Origin: Roseibium alexandrii DFL-11
Lineage (GTDB): Bacteria; Pseudomonadota; Alphaproteobacteria; Rhizobiales; Stappiaceae
Assembly: GCF_000158095.2 (NCBI RefSeq)
Contig: NZ_CM011002.1
Location: 2,123,228-2,187,227 of the forward strand
Direction of reading: 5' to 3'
DNA: 64,000 nucleotides
Below, piece after piece: positions 50,287 through 59,825 of this stretch. The stretch's first letter is position 1. Every line of letters begins with the position of its first letter. The position numbers and the translations under genes were made by a program. Below the pieces are notes generated by a model, which ran no database searches, was not told the origin of the DNA, and was given only the letters and a program-made list of their open reading frames with translations.

Positions 50287-50494
50287 CAGAACCCGCTTCA
50301 GGGACTGAAACGTCTTCTGGATCTGCCGACTTTTTTCTGCGGGATTTCGACTTTTCCGCAACCGGCTCGATGCGTCCAAGTCCCTGATCATAAAGGGCCT
50401 CGGAAGCGGTCAGTTTTACTCTTCGGTCATCAGGCACGCGCGTGCCGTTGACCCAGTCCACACCGGCGCGGACCCGGTATTCGATCTTGTCCAT
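50279..50494 (-). CDS. Small hypothetical phage protein
   Basis: This 71-residue protein (IEYRVRAGVDWVNGTRVPDD then a Lys/Ser/Asp tail) has AGGAG before its ATG. It lies between baseplate V and W genes. Function unknown. Confidence 0.65.
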   Translation of the reverse strand: MDKIEYRVRAGVDWVNGTRVPDDRRVKLTASEALYDQGLGRIEPVAEKSKSRRKKSADPEDVSVPEAGSDG

Positions 50495-50508
50495 GATTTC
50501 TCCTAGTT

Positions 50509-50994
50509 TTAGACCGGTGGTCCTGGCGGCCCGGGTGGCGCCGTTACGTGGCCGTGGTCGTGGCCAACATTCTTGCCTTGAGCCTTCAAATGCCCCTGGT
50601 TGAAGTCGGCGTTCCCTTCGACAAGAACGTTTCCGACAACCTTCAAAAGACCGTCTTTCATGGAAATCTCGATACCCAACGCCTTGAACACATTTGCCAA
50701 AAGGTCTTCGCTTGGCGGGCCATTTTCACCACTGAAACCACCCCGTAGTAGGATCCCTTGATTGGGGTCGCCCCCAGGGTTCAGGACGCCTACGATCTGA
50801 CCTTTGGAAAGTGGCACCCAGCTCAACGTCTGGCCGCCCGATTCAGGGTGGGGATACCATGGTGACAGATAGGGCTCGCCGTCCTCTTCACCGAGTTTCA
50901 GCCGATACCCTTTTCGGGCGTCAAGCTCCGCGATTGGCCCAACTTTCAGCGCATTACCAAAAGCCGTCTTGAGCATCTCAAGATCGGTTTTCAT
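50509..50994 (-). CDS. Baseplate spike protein V
   Basis: This 161-residue protein matches P2 gpV: GGQTLSWVPLSKGQIVGVLN, PNQGILLRGGFSGENGPPSE and a C-terminal HxH metal-type tip (GKNVGHDHGHV), which in P2 binds iron at the apex of the spike. The start at 50994 is preferred over 51060, which lies inside the previous gene. Confidence 0.85.
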   Translation of the reverse strand: MKTDLEMLKTAFGNALKVGPIAELDARKGYRLKLGEEDGEPYLSPWYPHPESGGQTLSWVPLSKGQIVGVLNPGGDPNQGILLRGGFSGENGPPSEDLLANVFKALGIEISMKDGLLKVVGNVLVEGNADFNQGHLKAQGKNVGHDHGHVTAPPGPPGPPV

Positions 50995-51007
50995 GGCCAG
51001 GATGACA

Positions 51008-51838
51008 TCAAACACTTGATGGCTCCACCAGGACGGTTTCTCCATGACCAGGGATATCAAACACAGCCTCGGTCATTTCCGGTGTTGCTCGATCGACATC
51101 ACCAGCAATCGGACCAAGACCAACGCCGAGAAGCTCGCGCATTGTTCGGCCAAGCCGCTCCTGCGCCAACTCCCAAGGCTCTGTCTCAGCCTTCAATTCA
51201 TCGCGCATCAACGCTGCAATGCGCTGATCATCACCTGTGCCGGCGTCCAATAGAGCCAACAACCGGGCAAATGGCGCTTCTACCGGAACATCGTCCAGGC
51301 TGATTGGATCCGGTAAGAGGGTGCCCGTCAGTGCGATTTGCTGTGCAGCAACCGCCTGCCCCTTGTCATCGCTTTCACGGCGGCGATCAATCCGGACATC
51401 AGATTGGAACAGCCCGCGAAAAACATCAGCAGCCTCGTTTTCTGGATGAGACAACGCACTGATAACTTGCCGGCCAACAAGATCGAGATAGGTCTCCGCA
51501 GCGGCACTTGTGAACGGGATCCCGGATACGACAGAACGGATCATCTCTCCCGGATTGTCCGGGTCTTCTTCTTCGACCACCATCCGCTCAGTTATGCCGA
51601 ACTCAATCCTTACCAGCAGCTCGCCATTTTCATAGAGCGCGCCAGGCATGCCAGAACCACCTTGAGCCTGATCGGTGTAAACGGCGATGAACCTACCCTC
51701 ACCCGAAACCGACAAATTGCCGGCCGGGTCGGTGTCCACTGCCCCGATTTCGCTATCAAGCACATTGTCGCCAGCCAGTGTGCGCCCCTTCAAAGCCAGC
51801 ACACAGGCCCGCCGAATAGCAATTCTGCAAAGGCTCAT
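51008..51838 (-). CDS. Hypothetical phage protein between head connector and spike genes
   Basis: This 276-residue protein is unrecognised. It has a beta-rich N-terminal half (RFIAVYTDQAQGGSGMPGAL) and a helical middle (ETYLDLVGRQVISALSHPEN). Position before gpV in lambda/P2 hybrids suggests a tail-completion or neck role. It overlaps the previous gene by four bases. Confidence 0.65.
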   Translation of the reverse strand: MSLCRIAIRRACVLALKGRTLAGDNVLDSEIGAVDTDPAGNLSVSGEGRFIAVYTDQAQGGSGMPGALYENGELLVRIEFGITERMVVEEEDPDNPGEMIRSVVSGIPFTSAAAETYLDLVGRQVISALSHPENEAADVFRGLFQSDVRIDRRRESDDKGQAVAAQQIALTGTLLPDPISLDDVPVEAPFARLLALLDAGTGDDQRIAALMRDELKAETEPWELAQERLGRTMRELLGVGLGPIAGDVDRATPEMTEAVFDIPGHGETVLVEPSSV

Positions 51839-52212
51839 GCTTCACCAAGCTCCACGATAAGACGCACATGGTTGCGCGTGTCGACACTTAAAACGCTAAA
51901 CTTCGGTGTGCCTGGACGATCCAGCGCCTGGACGAGATCCCGCTTTCTAAAGGGAAGATCTGGAAACTTTGCGCGATCGATACGAAGGACCGCACCACCG
52001 GAAGCGTGTTCGCTTTGAAAGTCCCTGGATGCACCGCCGCTGAACGACCGGCTTTCCTGGTCATGCGTTCGCAACACTGCAGAAATTTCAACAGCGGGGC
52101 GGTCCGGATCAGACCGACCGTCCTTGATGAAGGTAATGCGAAGGGTCTCGGCAAAGACGAGGTCAACCTCTGCCGTGACCGCGTCTCGCAAACCGTCGAA
52201 CGGACTGCTCAT
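51835..52212 (-). CDS. Hypothetical phage head-tail connector protein
   Basis: This 125-residue protein has blocks seen in lambda FII-like attachment proteins (AVEISAVLRTHDQESRSFSG, LPFRKRDLVQALDRPGTPKF). It sits between the capsid and spike genes and probably connects head to tail. The call is moderate. Confidence 0.6.
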   Translation of the reverse strand: MSSPFDGLRDAVTAEVDLVFAETLRITFIKDGRSDPDRPAVEISAVLRTHDQESRSFSGGASRDFQSEHASGGAVLRIDRAKFPDLPFRKRDLVQALDRPGTPKFSVLSVDTRNHVRLIVELGEA

Positions 52213-52219
52213 GACAACC

Positions 52220-52609
52220 TTATGAGCCAGACTGTGCGTTAGTCAGTGCTTTGTTTGCCTCGTCCAGGAACTCCTGCGCTTTGGCCTTCGTCTCATCCGT
52301 CTTCGCAGCTGCAACAGCCTTCTCAGCTTGCTCCACTTTGGCTTTCAAAGCTGTGATGTTCTGGTCAGATTGCCCTGTTTTGGTCTTCCCGTTTTTGGTG
52401 GTCGATTGATTGGCCTTGGCCTTCGCCGCCCCTTTTTGGAAGGTCACACCGCGCGCTTTATAGTGCTCGACCTGTTCCTCGGTCAGCTGCTTTGGAAGAT
52501 CCACAACCAGGTTCTTGGTTCCCGGCTTAACTGTCTTCGTTCCACCAAAGATCTTAACTGCTTGGGCAATTTCGCCCTTATGCGAAACTGAGTATTTCAT
52601 GTCGCTCAT
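52220..52609 (-). CDS. Hypothetical helical phage protein
   Basis: This 129-residue protein has a folded N-terminus (VDLPKQLTEEQVEHYKARGV) followed by an Ala/Lys-rich coiled-coil half (AKVEQAEKAVAAAKTDETKA). It directly follows the capsid gene. Function unknown; a minor head protein is possible. Confidence 0.6.
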   Translation of the reverse strand: MSDMKYSVSHKGEIAQAVKIFGGTKTVKPGTKNLVVDLPKQLTEEQVEHYKARGVTFQKGAAKAKANQSTTKNGKTKTGQSDQNITALKAKVEQAEKAVAAAKTDETKAKAQEFLDEANKALTNAQSGS

Positions 52610-52655
52610 CCTAAGGTTAAGAACGGCCCCACTGGAGCCGTTCTTCGAAGAAGGG

Positions 52656-53669
52656 TTAGGCGGCTTTTTGCAGAACTTCCGGCCGCGCGCACATGTAGAG
52701 CGGATAGGAGTACAACTCTCCTTTCACCCAGGATTGGCGATCCTTGTCCTCAATATTGAGGGCGTAGGTCTCTTGCCCCTTCGTATTTACGAAAGGCGCA
52801 AATTCATTTGCCGGTGACAGGTATTTCTTGAACACCCCGCGAGCCCCTCGAGGAAAGAACTTTGCCTCTCCCACCGGGATCGCAACTTCGCTGTTGTCAT
52901 CTGTCCCGCGATAATTGTGGAACACAATGCCGCCGAACGGGAACGACTCAAAAGTGCGGTCAGCACGAAGATCGGCGGCAGCTGCCCAGTTTTCATAGGT
53001 TCGCTTGACAGCATCATGCTCGATGAGCTGGTCATACCATTCATCACCACAAAGAGCGTGAATGCTTGTTGCTGGAGTCATAGCGCCTTTGGCCGCCCGG
53101 ACCATCTTCCGTTTGAGTTCCGCGCATTTCAGGCGGACCTTGGTCGATGCGGTACCGAGCTCGAAGTTGATTGGTGTTGGTTCGCTGATGCCAAATTCAT
53201 CGAAGTAGTCGTAGATGATCGACGTGCCATCGGCATCAAGGAGCTTGCCCTGAAGGGCGCCGAGGCGGTGGAACTCGTGGGTAAGATCCATGTTGTCCCG
53301 GACTTCGCCCATGCGCTCGGCGTATTCGTTCATAACGACCTGAAGCTCGCTTTCGGTGCCAAAAGCCCGCATCCCAGCCACTTCTGAGACTGTCAAGGTG
53401 AAGGCATCCGTCAAACGCTGCGTGCGGAAATTACGAATGTTCGCCTTGTTGGCTGAGTTTTGGCGAGGCGCCTCACCATCCGTTGATGTCGGAATCAGGC
53501 TGAGGGTCTGGCCCTTCTTTTCAATGCCTATGTCACGCACATAGACACCTTTTTCCTCAAACAAACCAATCGTCGCAAGCAGCTGCGGAACATACTCGAT
53601 TTCACGCACAGCCTCAGACAGCTCAATCATGCGGAACGCATCATTGTTGAAAATATCCATGGATGCCAT
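52656..53669 (-). CDS. Major capsid protein (lambda gpE family)
   Basis: This 337-residue protein matches the Phage_cap_E family: IGLFEEKGVYVRDIGIEKKG, LSLIPTSTDGEAPRQNSANK, FTLTVSEVAGMRAFGTESEL and FPFGGIVFHNYRGTDDN. It forms the icosahedral shell. The frame is complete. Confidence 0.93.
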   Translation of the reverse strand: MASMDIFNNDAFRMIELSEAVREIEYVPQLLATIGLFEEKGVYVRDIGIEKKGQTLSLIPTSTDGEAPRQNSANKANIRNFRTQRLTDAFTLTVSEVAGMRAFGTESELQVVMNEYAERMGEVRDNMDLTHEFHRLGALQGKLLDADGTSIIYDYFDEFGISEPTPINFELGTASTKVRLKCAELKRKMVRAAKGAMTPATSIHALCGDEWYDQLIEHDAVKRTYENWAAAADLRADRTFESFPFGGIVFHNYRGTDDNSEVAIPVGEAKFFPRGARGVFKKYLSPANEFAPFVNTKGQETYALNIEDKDRQSWVKGELYSYPLYMCARPEVLQKAA

Positions 53670-53681
53670 GGGTGGGTCTCC

Positions 53682-54044
53682 TTAGCGAACAATGATGCCG
53701 AGAACTTCGAGCTCGGCATGCGCAGTTTCGATTTGAGCGGGCGTTGCACCTTCGGGCATCACCAGATCTTGCGATTTCACCTGGCTCAAGCGAACCAGAA
53801 GCGATTTTTCAGAAGTACCGGAAGCCGGATAGATCAGGATTGCTGCGACGCTCTCCGATCCGTCAGCTGCCCCCGGAGCCCACTGGACATAGTTCTTATT
53901 GGCCGTGACCTGCCCAAGAACTGTGTTGGCGAGATATGTTTGCTCGTTCGGCACAATGACCGTGCCGGTGTCACGGCTGTAACCGTGTTCACCTTCCATA
54001 ATGATGCAGGAGCCAGGCCCTGCCTTTTCGGTGAGGACAGTCAT
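53682..54044 (-). CDS. Head decoration protein (lambda gpD type)
   Basis: This 120-residue protein sits just upstream of the capsid and has the decoration-protein layout (LVMPEGATPAQIETAHAELE, GDTGTVIV-like opening). It stabilises the capsid surface. Confidence 0.82.
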   Translation of the reverse strand: MTVLTEKAGPGSCIIMEGEHGYSRDTGTVIVPNEQTYLANTVLGQVTANKNYVQWAPGAADGSESVAAILIYPASGTSEKSLLVRLSQVKSQDLVMPEGATPAQIETAHAELEVLGIIVR

Positions 54045-54056
54045 CTAAACAGCTCC

Positions 54057-55085
54057 TTACTTGAAACGCTTGTTGGTATTTGCAACGGCAGTTGACCAAG
54101 CCGCTTTGGCTGGTGGCGCCTGGCCGCCAGGATTGCCCTGACCGCTTCCAAGAAGCCGTTCACGTTCGTAGGCTTCTTCATCGATGCCACCGCCTCCAGC
54201 AACATCACTGTTGGAAGTTTTCGCCGCGGTCGCCAAAGCCTTGATCGCCTGCTCTGCGGTCAACTCTGTTCGATAGGCAAACTCCTGTGCGAGCGCCTCT
54301 CGACCAGCAGCCTCTTCGCAACCGAGGATCGCCTGGATCCGAGCCGTTGCCTTCGCAACGGCATCGGAAACTTCATTGTCGGTGTCGGCGGATTTGCCGT
54401 CCGCCGGTTTTGGATCAGCCATATCTGTCTCCTTTTGGCCGGTTGTGGCAGCGGACGCCGCCGGTTCGGTGGCCTTGAGCGACCAACCGTTGCTCTTCGC
54501 TAGTTGTGTGAGGTCTTCCGGCGCGCCGGCATAGAATCTGTAATCGAATGACGCTGCGAGTTTTGCCGTTTCAGCATCAGCCTCATCTGCATATCCGGCC
54601 GCAACCGCCTCATCGGCGGTCATCCAGGTCGTGGCTTTCATGGCAGCACGAACGTCTTTTGCGTCATTGCCGGATCGTGCCGCATAGGTGTCCGCAAACG
54701 ACTCTGCTGTTCGCTCTAAGGCTTGTTTTGAAACATCATGATCATCAGCTGTTCCGACTGTGATCGTTGCCGGGTCATGGATCATCATGAGAGCGCCGGA
54801 CCGCATAACGATCTTGTCACCAGCCATGGCAATCAGGCTGGCAGAAGAGGCCGCAACGCCGTCGACAAAGACAGTGACGTCGCCCCCATGGACCTTCAAG
54901 GCGTTGTAGATGCTCCGGCCATCATCAACGTAGCCACCTCCGGAATTAAGGCGAACCGTTAGATCATTTTGGGAGCCGTGCTCAGCAAGTGCAGTGATCA
55001 CTTCACGCGCTGTAAAGCCCTCATCCCACAGGTTTTCTCCAACGAACCCGTAAAGCACGAGTTCGCCGTTTTCGTAGACCGGCAT
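54057..55085 (-). CDS. Head maturation protease, ClpP/SppA-like, with scaffold tail
   Basis: This 342-residue protein has a ClpP-like protease domain (RLNSGGGYVDDGRSIYNALK, FVDGVAASSASLIAMAGDK with the catalytic Ser, MMIHDPATITVG with the catalytic His). The Ala/Lys-rich C-terminal third (from about residue 210, starting MADPKPADGKSA) can be an internal scaffold, as in lambda C/Nu3. Confidence 0.9.
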   Translation of the reverse strand: MPVYENGELVLYGFVGENLWDEGFTAREVITALAEHGSQNDLTVRLNSGGGYVDDGRSIYNALKVHGGDVTVFVDGVAASSASLIAMAGDKIVMRSGALMMIHDPATITVGTADDHDVSKQALERTAESFADTYAARSGNDAKDVRAAMKATTWMTADEAVAAGYADEADAETAKLAASFDYRFYAGAPEDLTQLAKSNGWSLKATEPAASAATTGQKETDMADPKPADGKSADTDNEVSDAVAKATARIQAILGCEEAAGREALAQEFAYRTELTAEQAIKALATAAKTSNSDVAGGGGIDEEAYERERLLGSGQGNPGGQAPPAKAAWSTAVANTNKRFK

Positions 55086-55101
55086 GATTTGATTTCCTTG
55101 G

Positions 55102-55368
55102 TTAAACCCAGCGAATACTGCGGGCGCGACCGCGCTTTATGTTGCCTGACGCGCGATCGCATCCCGTCTGATATTCGGCGATCAGAGCGTCGAGTTTTGC
55201 GAGATTTGCCCGGTTGTAGGTAACCTCTTCACTGCCCAGTCGAATGATGAGCACGGATTTTCCGAGTGAGACGAGAAGCCGCTGTTTTTTGAGCGCCAAC
55301 ACCATGTCACAAGGCTTGGTGAGATCGACAAGCTCCCCGCCGATATCAATCATCGTGGAAACCGTCAT
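55102..55368 (-). CDS. gpW-like head-tail joining protein
   Basis: This 88-residue protein has the gpW pattern (DMVLALKKQRLLVSLGKSVL, then VTYNRANLAKLDALIAEYQT). It overlaps the portal gene by four bases. In lambda gpW binds the portal before tail joining; here it comes after the portal rather than before it. Confidence 0.78.
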   Translation of the reverse strand: MTVSTMIDIGGELVDLTKPCDMVLALKKQRLLVSLGKSVLIIRLGSEEVTYNRANLAKLDALIAEYQTGCDRASGNIKRGRARSIRWV

Positions 55369-56981
55369 GATTGCGGATCCTCTTGATCAGGTGCGGTTCC
55401 GCTCTTTGGCTCGTTCGCACCCCGTCCACGTCTTGCGTACGGCGAGTCCATGCCAGCATCAATGTATCGCCGGTGCAAATCTAACCGCTGATCGAACAGG
55501 TCCTCAGAATCTATTCCAAGATCAGCAGACTCCAGCTCCACGGAGCTTGTACCGTTTTCCAAACGTTCGGTGGCCGCTTTTGCGCTTTTGCCATCGTCAG
55601 CAGTCGGCTTCGCTGGGCCATGAAGGCTTGCCGGAAGGATAGCTTCACGATTGGCATCGAAGGCTCGGTAACCGTCTTTGAACGGGATGTTGCCGGTGAA
55701 AATCTCCTCGTCCAGCCAACCTTCATAGACCGGGCGTTCCACCGGAACAGCGCACCGATCGCGACGACGCTCGACCACCGGCCAAATCGAAGAGTTATCC
55801 ATACGCACGGACGAGTAAGTCGCAGAACTATGGTCGAGTGTGAATGATCCGTGTGTGATGCCTATGGCCCGAGCCGTTATCCGCGAAAGATCGCTGGAAA
55901 GCGGAAAGTATTGGGGACCTGGTATGCCGGAGGTTTGGAACTTCAGTTCCTCGCCATGCACTAGCTGCGAGATCTGCGGACTGTCTCCAACCATGATCTC
56001 CTGTTCCGCCGCTGACTCCAAATTGCTTTTTAGATAATCGACATACTGCTCCGCGTAGTCGTCAGCGCCTTTGACATTTTCGCTCTTTAGCGTTTCCAAC
56101 GCTTCAAACGCTTCCATTGTCGGCTTGTCGCTTGTGAGCGTAATGGCAAAAATGTTCTGTAAAATGGACGTTTGCAGCGTCACGTCATTGAGTTTCTCAT
56201 GCTGGATGTGCGAGCGAAACGCTGATGCCAGCACGGAAATGCCTCTCACATCCAAGGCGTCCTGCGGGTCAAAGACATGCAAAACCGCTGCACGGCCTCT
56301 TCGATCGAATGCATCATAACGGGTCTTCGACGTGAACCCGTTTAGCCGCTCCTGGAACAGATAACCGATCGGCCGCCCGTTCTCGTCTTGATAGACACCC
56401 TGGAACAGATTTTCCGTCTCATTGGTGTCCTGCACCAGCCTGTGCGGCGGGATCAGGCATAGTTTGGTGCCGGTCTTGATCCCGTAACGACGACGAAAAC
56501 TCGCAGGCATATACTCCAGAAGCCCGGTGACTTCGCCGTATGCCATGTTGTAACGCAGGGCAATGTCAGTCAGTTGGCTGAGAGAGAACTTGCCGCGAAA
56601 ATCGACTTCTTTGGCACTCGCCCGGTAACGCGCCCAACGTTTTTTGACGATCTTCTTCCAGTCCAGGATCTGGTCATCAGACCACCCCATGCCGGTAAAA
56701 TCTGGAGTTGGCGATAGTTTCAAACCGGTGCCAACGGTGTCCGCAATGACCTGATCGGCAGCACCTCGAAGCCGGCCCGAGTTCTTGATCAGGTCAAGAG
56801 CGAGAGCCGCGGACCTCTGCCAGGACGCGCGAATATCATCCCGGCTCTCGATCAGCGGGACCATACGCGATGCAATAACGCCCGAACTGGTGTCACGCAT
56901 GTAGCGGGCGACAGGCCTTTGGCTTGCGCGAGCACGCAGAGGATTGCCCTGCGTATCGATCAGCCCGTTCGTTTTCGCCAT
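55365..56981 (-). CDS. Portal protein (lambda GpB family)
   Basis: This 538-residue protein matches lambda portal proteins: TGLKLSPTPDFTGMGWSDDQ, YNMAYGEVTGLLEYMPASFR, FDPQDALDVRGISVLASAFR and GITHGSFTLDHSSATYSSVR. It forms the DNA-entry ring. It overlaps both terminase and gpW-like genes. Confidence 0.92.
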   Translation of the reverse strand: MAKTNGLIDTQGNPLRARASQRPVARYMRDTSSGVIASRMVPLIESRDDIRASWQRSAALALDLIKNSGRLRGAADQVIADTVGTGLKLSPTPDFTGMGWSDDQILDWKKIVKKRWARYRASAKEVDFRGKFSLSQLTDIALRYNMAYGEVTGLLEYMPASFRRRYGIKTGTKLCLIPPHRLVQDTNETENLFQGVYQDENGRPIGYLFQERLNGFTSKTRYDAFDRRGRAAVLHVFDPQDALDVRGISVLASAFRSHIQHEKLNDVTLQTSILQNIFAITLTSDKPTMEAFEALETLKSENVKGADDYAEQYVDYLKSNLESAAEQEIMVGDSPQISQLVHGEELKFQTSGIPGPQYFPLSSDLSRITARAIGITHGSFTLDHSSATYSSVRMDNSSIWPVVERRRDRCAVPVERPVYEGWLDEEIFTGNIPFKDGYRAFDANREAILPASLHGPAKPTADDGKSAKAATERLENGTSSVELESADLGIDSEDLFDQRLDLHRRYIDAGMDSPYARRGRGANEPKSGTAPDQEDPQS

Positions 56982-58909
56982 TTGTTGCGCCTGGTGTCAG
57001 ATTTCGGTTTTTGGGTCGGCTCTGGGGTCGCCTGCTCAGTCGGTTGGCTGAACAGGTCTTCCAAGTCGCCCTGTGCTTCTTCCGGATAGGTTTCGCGATC
57101 GCTTTCGTACTTGACCCACAACGCATCCGGCATATCGCGAACACCGAACCGGACGGCCGCAGCCTCCGCCTGGTTCATGGTGTCTAGTGCCTCGTTGGCT
57201 TGGGTGGGATCTTTTTCCCAGTTGTAAACGTCGAAACCGTCTTTGTTTTTCTTGGCAACCCGGCGCTCAGCAGTCAGCTGCCGGTAGTACTCATCGTCCA
57301 ATCCCGACGGAAAGGACACATAACCAGTTTCGAGCGGATCTTCTTTCCGGCAGTTTCGATAAAGCGCCATCTTCATGACCGATGCGTTGAATGAATAGAA
57401 ACGCTTCGACCACTTCAGGATCTTGCCGGTCTTTTTGTGCCGCTCCTTTTTGACCGGCATGATCAGCGGAGCGTTGTCAGAATTGTTCCCGCGAACCATC
57501 ATCACCAGGCTCGCCGGGTGCTTCTTCACCCAATCCCAAACATCTTCTGTGTATGCGTTTCCGTCGATTCCAACCCGATCGACGGCGATCTTTCGGCCAT
57601 AGGCGTTCGGCCATCTTTGCTTGATCAGCGCATCCAGCTTTTCCCGGCAAGCGTCTTCCGAAATGTGGCCGGGGAAAACGCCGTACTGGATCACATACCG
57701 CTCGCGGTTCCGTCCCCAACCGACTGCTTGCCATTCAACACGATCTTCCTGACAGTCAATGCCAATGGTAATGGCCAACGCCCCGGCTGGAATACGACCG
57801 CGGGGATAGTCTGATGTTGCACCACGGTCCCTGAGCTTCTCCCAAGGCGGTGCCTCACCCTGTGTTTGGTAGGCCTTGCCAACGGTGTCGTTTAAGAATG
57901 TCTGCTCGGAAGCTGGATCGCCTTTGGCCTTTATCCATGCGCGAGCAATTCGCTCAAACGTTTGTAGATAACTGTAGGCGCTCCAGATCCAAAACGAACG
58001 GTGGTGGCGCTTTGCCTTCGGGTTTTGTGCAACCCAATCAATTCCCTTTAGCATTTTCGGACGATGGTGCTCTTGGATCGCAGCGCCACAGTCTATGCAA
58101 TGGAAACAAGCTTTCTCCGGATGATCCTCATCCAGATGGGCAAGCATATTCTCCCATTCCAACACCTGCATATGCCCGCAATGCGGACACGGCACATAAG
58201 GGAGTTCCTGACTGCCTTCTTCAAAGGATCGAGTGATCCGGCACCCCGGCATAACCAGCGGTGTCGAGATCTTGAATATCTTGGCAAATTCGAACGCTTG
58301 CGAGCGGCTATCTGCCTGGCTTTCCGGATCACCACCGGTGTTCGTTTCCCATTTGGCCAGGTCATCTTGGACCTGACGTTTCATAGAAACCTGAGACAGA
58401 GCGGAGGAGGAGTTTGCGCCCGAAATCTGGATTGCACCCCGACCGTCATTCCGCTCCTTGTAAAGAACACTGTCTGCGCCGTCTCCCCCACCAACCGGAA
58501 ATAGAGCGCGCAGTGAAACCGAGTTGCGCAACATCGGCGCAAATTTCATCCGCGACCAGCGTTTCGCATTCCCTTCGGTGGGATGCGTCATCATGATGTC
58601 GCCGGGATCCAACTCCAACGATCCACAAATGAAGATGTTGGCGAGGACGGTGCCACCCAGCTGAGCGGACTTGGAAAGTGTTACAATCCTGCAGGGGTCA
58701 TCAGGTGACAGAGCCCGGAGAATTTCATCAAAATAGACGAATATCTCTCGATTATAGGGGCCCGGGAACGGGCTTTCCCGCTCCGAAAAGGATACCTTCT
58801 CCTCAGCGTATTTAAGGTAATCGACCGGTGGCGCCGGTTTGACAACCACAGCAAATACCTTTTCCGCCAAACGCTCAGCGTTAGCGGTGTGAACAATCAT
58901 AGAGGTCAT
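56960..58909 (-). CDS. Terminase large subunit (GpA family)
   Basis: This 649-residue protein matches phage terminase GpA. The ATPase Walker-like part is in VTLSKSAQLGGTVLANIFIC, a zinc-binding pair of CxxC motifs lies in VPCPHCGHMQVLEW and CFHCIDCG, and a nuclease region follows with ITIGIDCQEDRVEWQAVGWG and DRVGIDGNAYTED. It cuts and packages phage DNA. Confidence 0.94.
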   Translation of the reverse strand: MTSMIVHTANAERLAEKVFAVVVKPAPPVDYLKYAEEKVSFSERESPFPGPYNREIFVYFDEILRALSPDDPCRIVTLSKSAQLGGTVLANIFICGSLELDPGDIMMTHPTEGNAKRWSRMKFAPMLRNSVSLRALFPVGGGDGADSVLYKERNDGRGAIQISGANSSSALSQVSMKRQVQDDLAKWETNTGGDPESQADSRSQAFEFAKIFKISTPLVMPGCRITRSFEEGSQELPYVPCPHCGHMQVLEWENMLAHLDEDHPEKACFHCIDCGAAIQEHHRPKMLKGIDWVAQNPKAKRHHRSFWIWSAYSYLQTFERIARAWIKAKGDPASEQTFLNDTVGKAYQTQGEAPPWEKLRDRGATSDYPRGRIPAGALAITIGIDCQEDRVEWQAVGWGRNRERYVIQYGVFPGHISEDACREKLDALIKQRWPNAYGRKIAVDRVGIDGNAYTEDVWDWVKKHPASLVMMVRGNNSDNAPLIMPVKKERHKKTGKILKWSKRFYSFNASVMKMALYRNCRKEDPLETGYVSFPSGLDDEYYRQLTAERRVAKKNKDGFDVYNWEKDPTQANEALDTMNQAEAAAVRFGVRDMPDALWVKYESDRETYPEEAQGDLEDLFSQPTEQATPEPTQKPKSDTRRNKWRKRTG

Positions 58910-58915
58910 GCCGAC

Positions 58916-59584
58916 CTACTGCGCGATTTCTGTTTCAACGGTTGACGGAAGCTCTTCGGCTTCGCGTCGTGCCTGCTCCGCAGCTCTTTCCCGAACGCTC
59001 CGGAATTCACCGCGCAGCAAATGGAGAACATCACGTGCAGGCACCTCAAAGTTCTCCGCAATGGCATTCGCAAGGTCAGGCAAGGAGCCCTCGTAGGTCT
59101 GGATCATCTTGGACAAAAGACGCGCCATCTGCGCCTCGACCTTATCGGTTTCAGTGAACCGGCCTTTCCGTTTCTCGTCCTCTTCCGCTTCCTTGCGGCT
59201 TCGTATCTGAGCCTGGAACAGCTTCTCGTTTTTTAGACGTTCCTCGACTGTCGGAGCACGATCCCGATTGTCGGGCGACACTGTCGGAGCTTTCGGCGCC
59301 CCAAGCGGCAAAGCGTATGAGGCATTGTCTGACGCTGCCGCCGGCATAGTTTGCGGATCAAGCCGCGTGTCCAAGCCGTTCCCGAGCATCTGCGAGATGT
59401 CGAGCTTGAGCTGAAGTTGCCTAAGTGCCGGGCCGGTGCGAATTTTTGCGCGGCGCCCCTCTCCCTCAATCGCATCGCCCGAGAGCTTGCCCTCAGAGAT
59501 GTATTGGGAAACGCGCCCGGCAGACACGTTGATCAGTTTCGCAAAGTCACCTTTGCTCATGAGTTCCGGTACGGCTTGTTCCAC
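58916..59584 (-). CDS. Terminase small subunit-like protein (Nu1/DUF1441 type)
   Basis: This 222-residue protein begins with a helix-turn-helix-like region (MSKGDFAKLINVSAGRVSQY, then ISEGKLSGDAIEGEG) and a charged helical C-terminal half. This is the form of small terminase DNA-recognition subunits. A GTG at 59584 with GAGGAG upstream is preferred over TTG 59599. It precedes the large subunit by six bases. Confidence 0.75.
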   Translation of the reverse strand: MEQAVPELMSKGDFAKLINVSAGRVSQYISEGKLSGDAIEGEGRRAKIRTGPALRQLQLKLDISQMLGNGLDTRLDPQTMPAAASDNASYALPLGAPKAPTVSPDNRDRAPTVEERLKNEKLFQAQIRSRKEAEEDEKRKGRFTETDKVEAQMARLLSKMIQTYEGSLPDLANAIAENFEVPARDVLHLLRGEFRSVRERAAEQARREAEELPSTVETEIAQ

Positions 59585-59607
59585 CGGCCCGCTCCTCAAG
59601 TTCTCAA

Positions 59608-59640
59608 CTTTAGTTCTTTAGTCAGGACTTTAGACTTTAG
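59608..59640. repeat. Four CTTTAG repeats upstream of the terminase gene
   Basis: CTTTAG (minus strand CTAAAG) occurs at 59608, 59616, 59628 and 59635, in pairs seven or eight bases apart. The cluster lies 24-56 bases before the small-terminase start, at the head of the late operon. It may be a regulator site. Such spacing is unlikely by chance in GC-rich DNA, but function is inferred. Confidence 0.5.
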
Positions 59641-59825
59641 GCTTCAAATTTAGGGTCAGACTGATGAAATCCCGGGAGCTTTTCGCCCGCAGCGGTAAGT
59701 CTAACGAGAACGGTCCCTAAGCAAATTCGCTACGTTTCTGTCTCAGCGCATAAAACGGCTGTTGATCACTGCTCAGTTATCAACTCTTAGAAACAGCGAT
59801 TTATTCAACCAATACAGCTGAAAAG

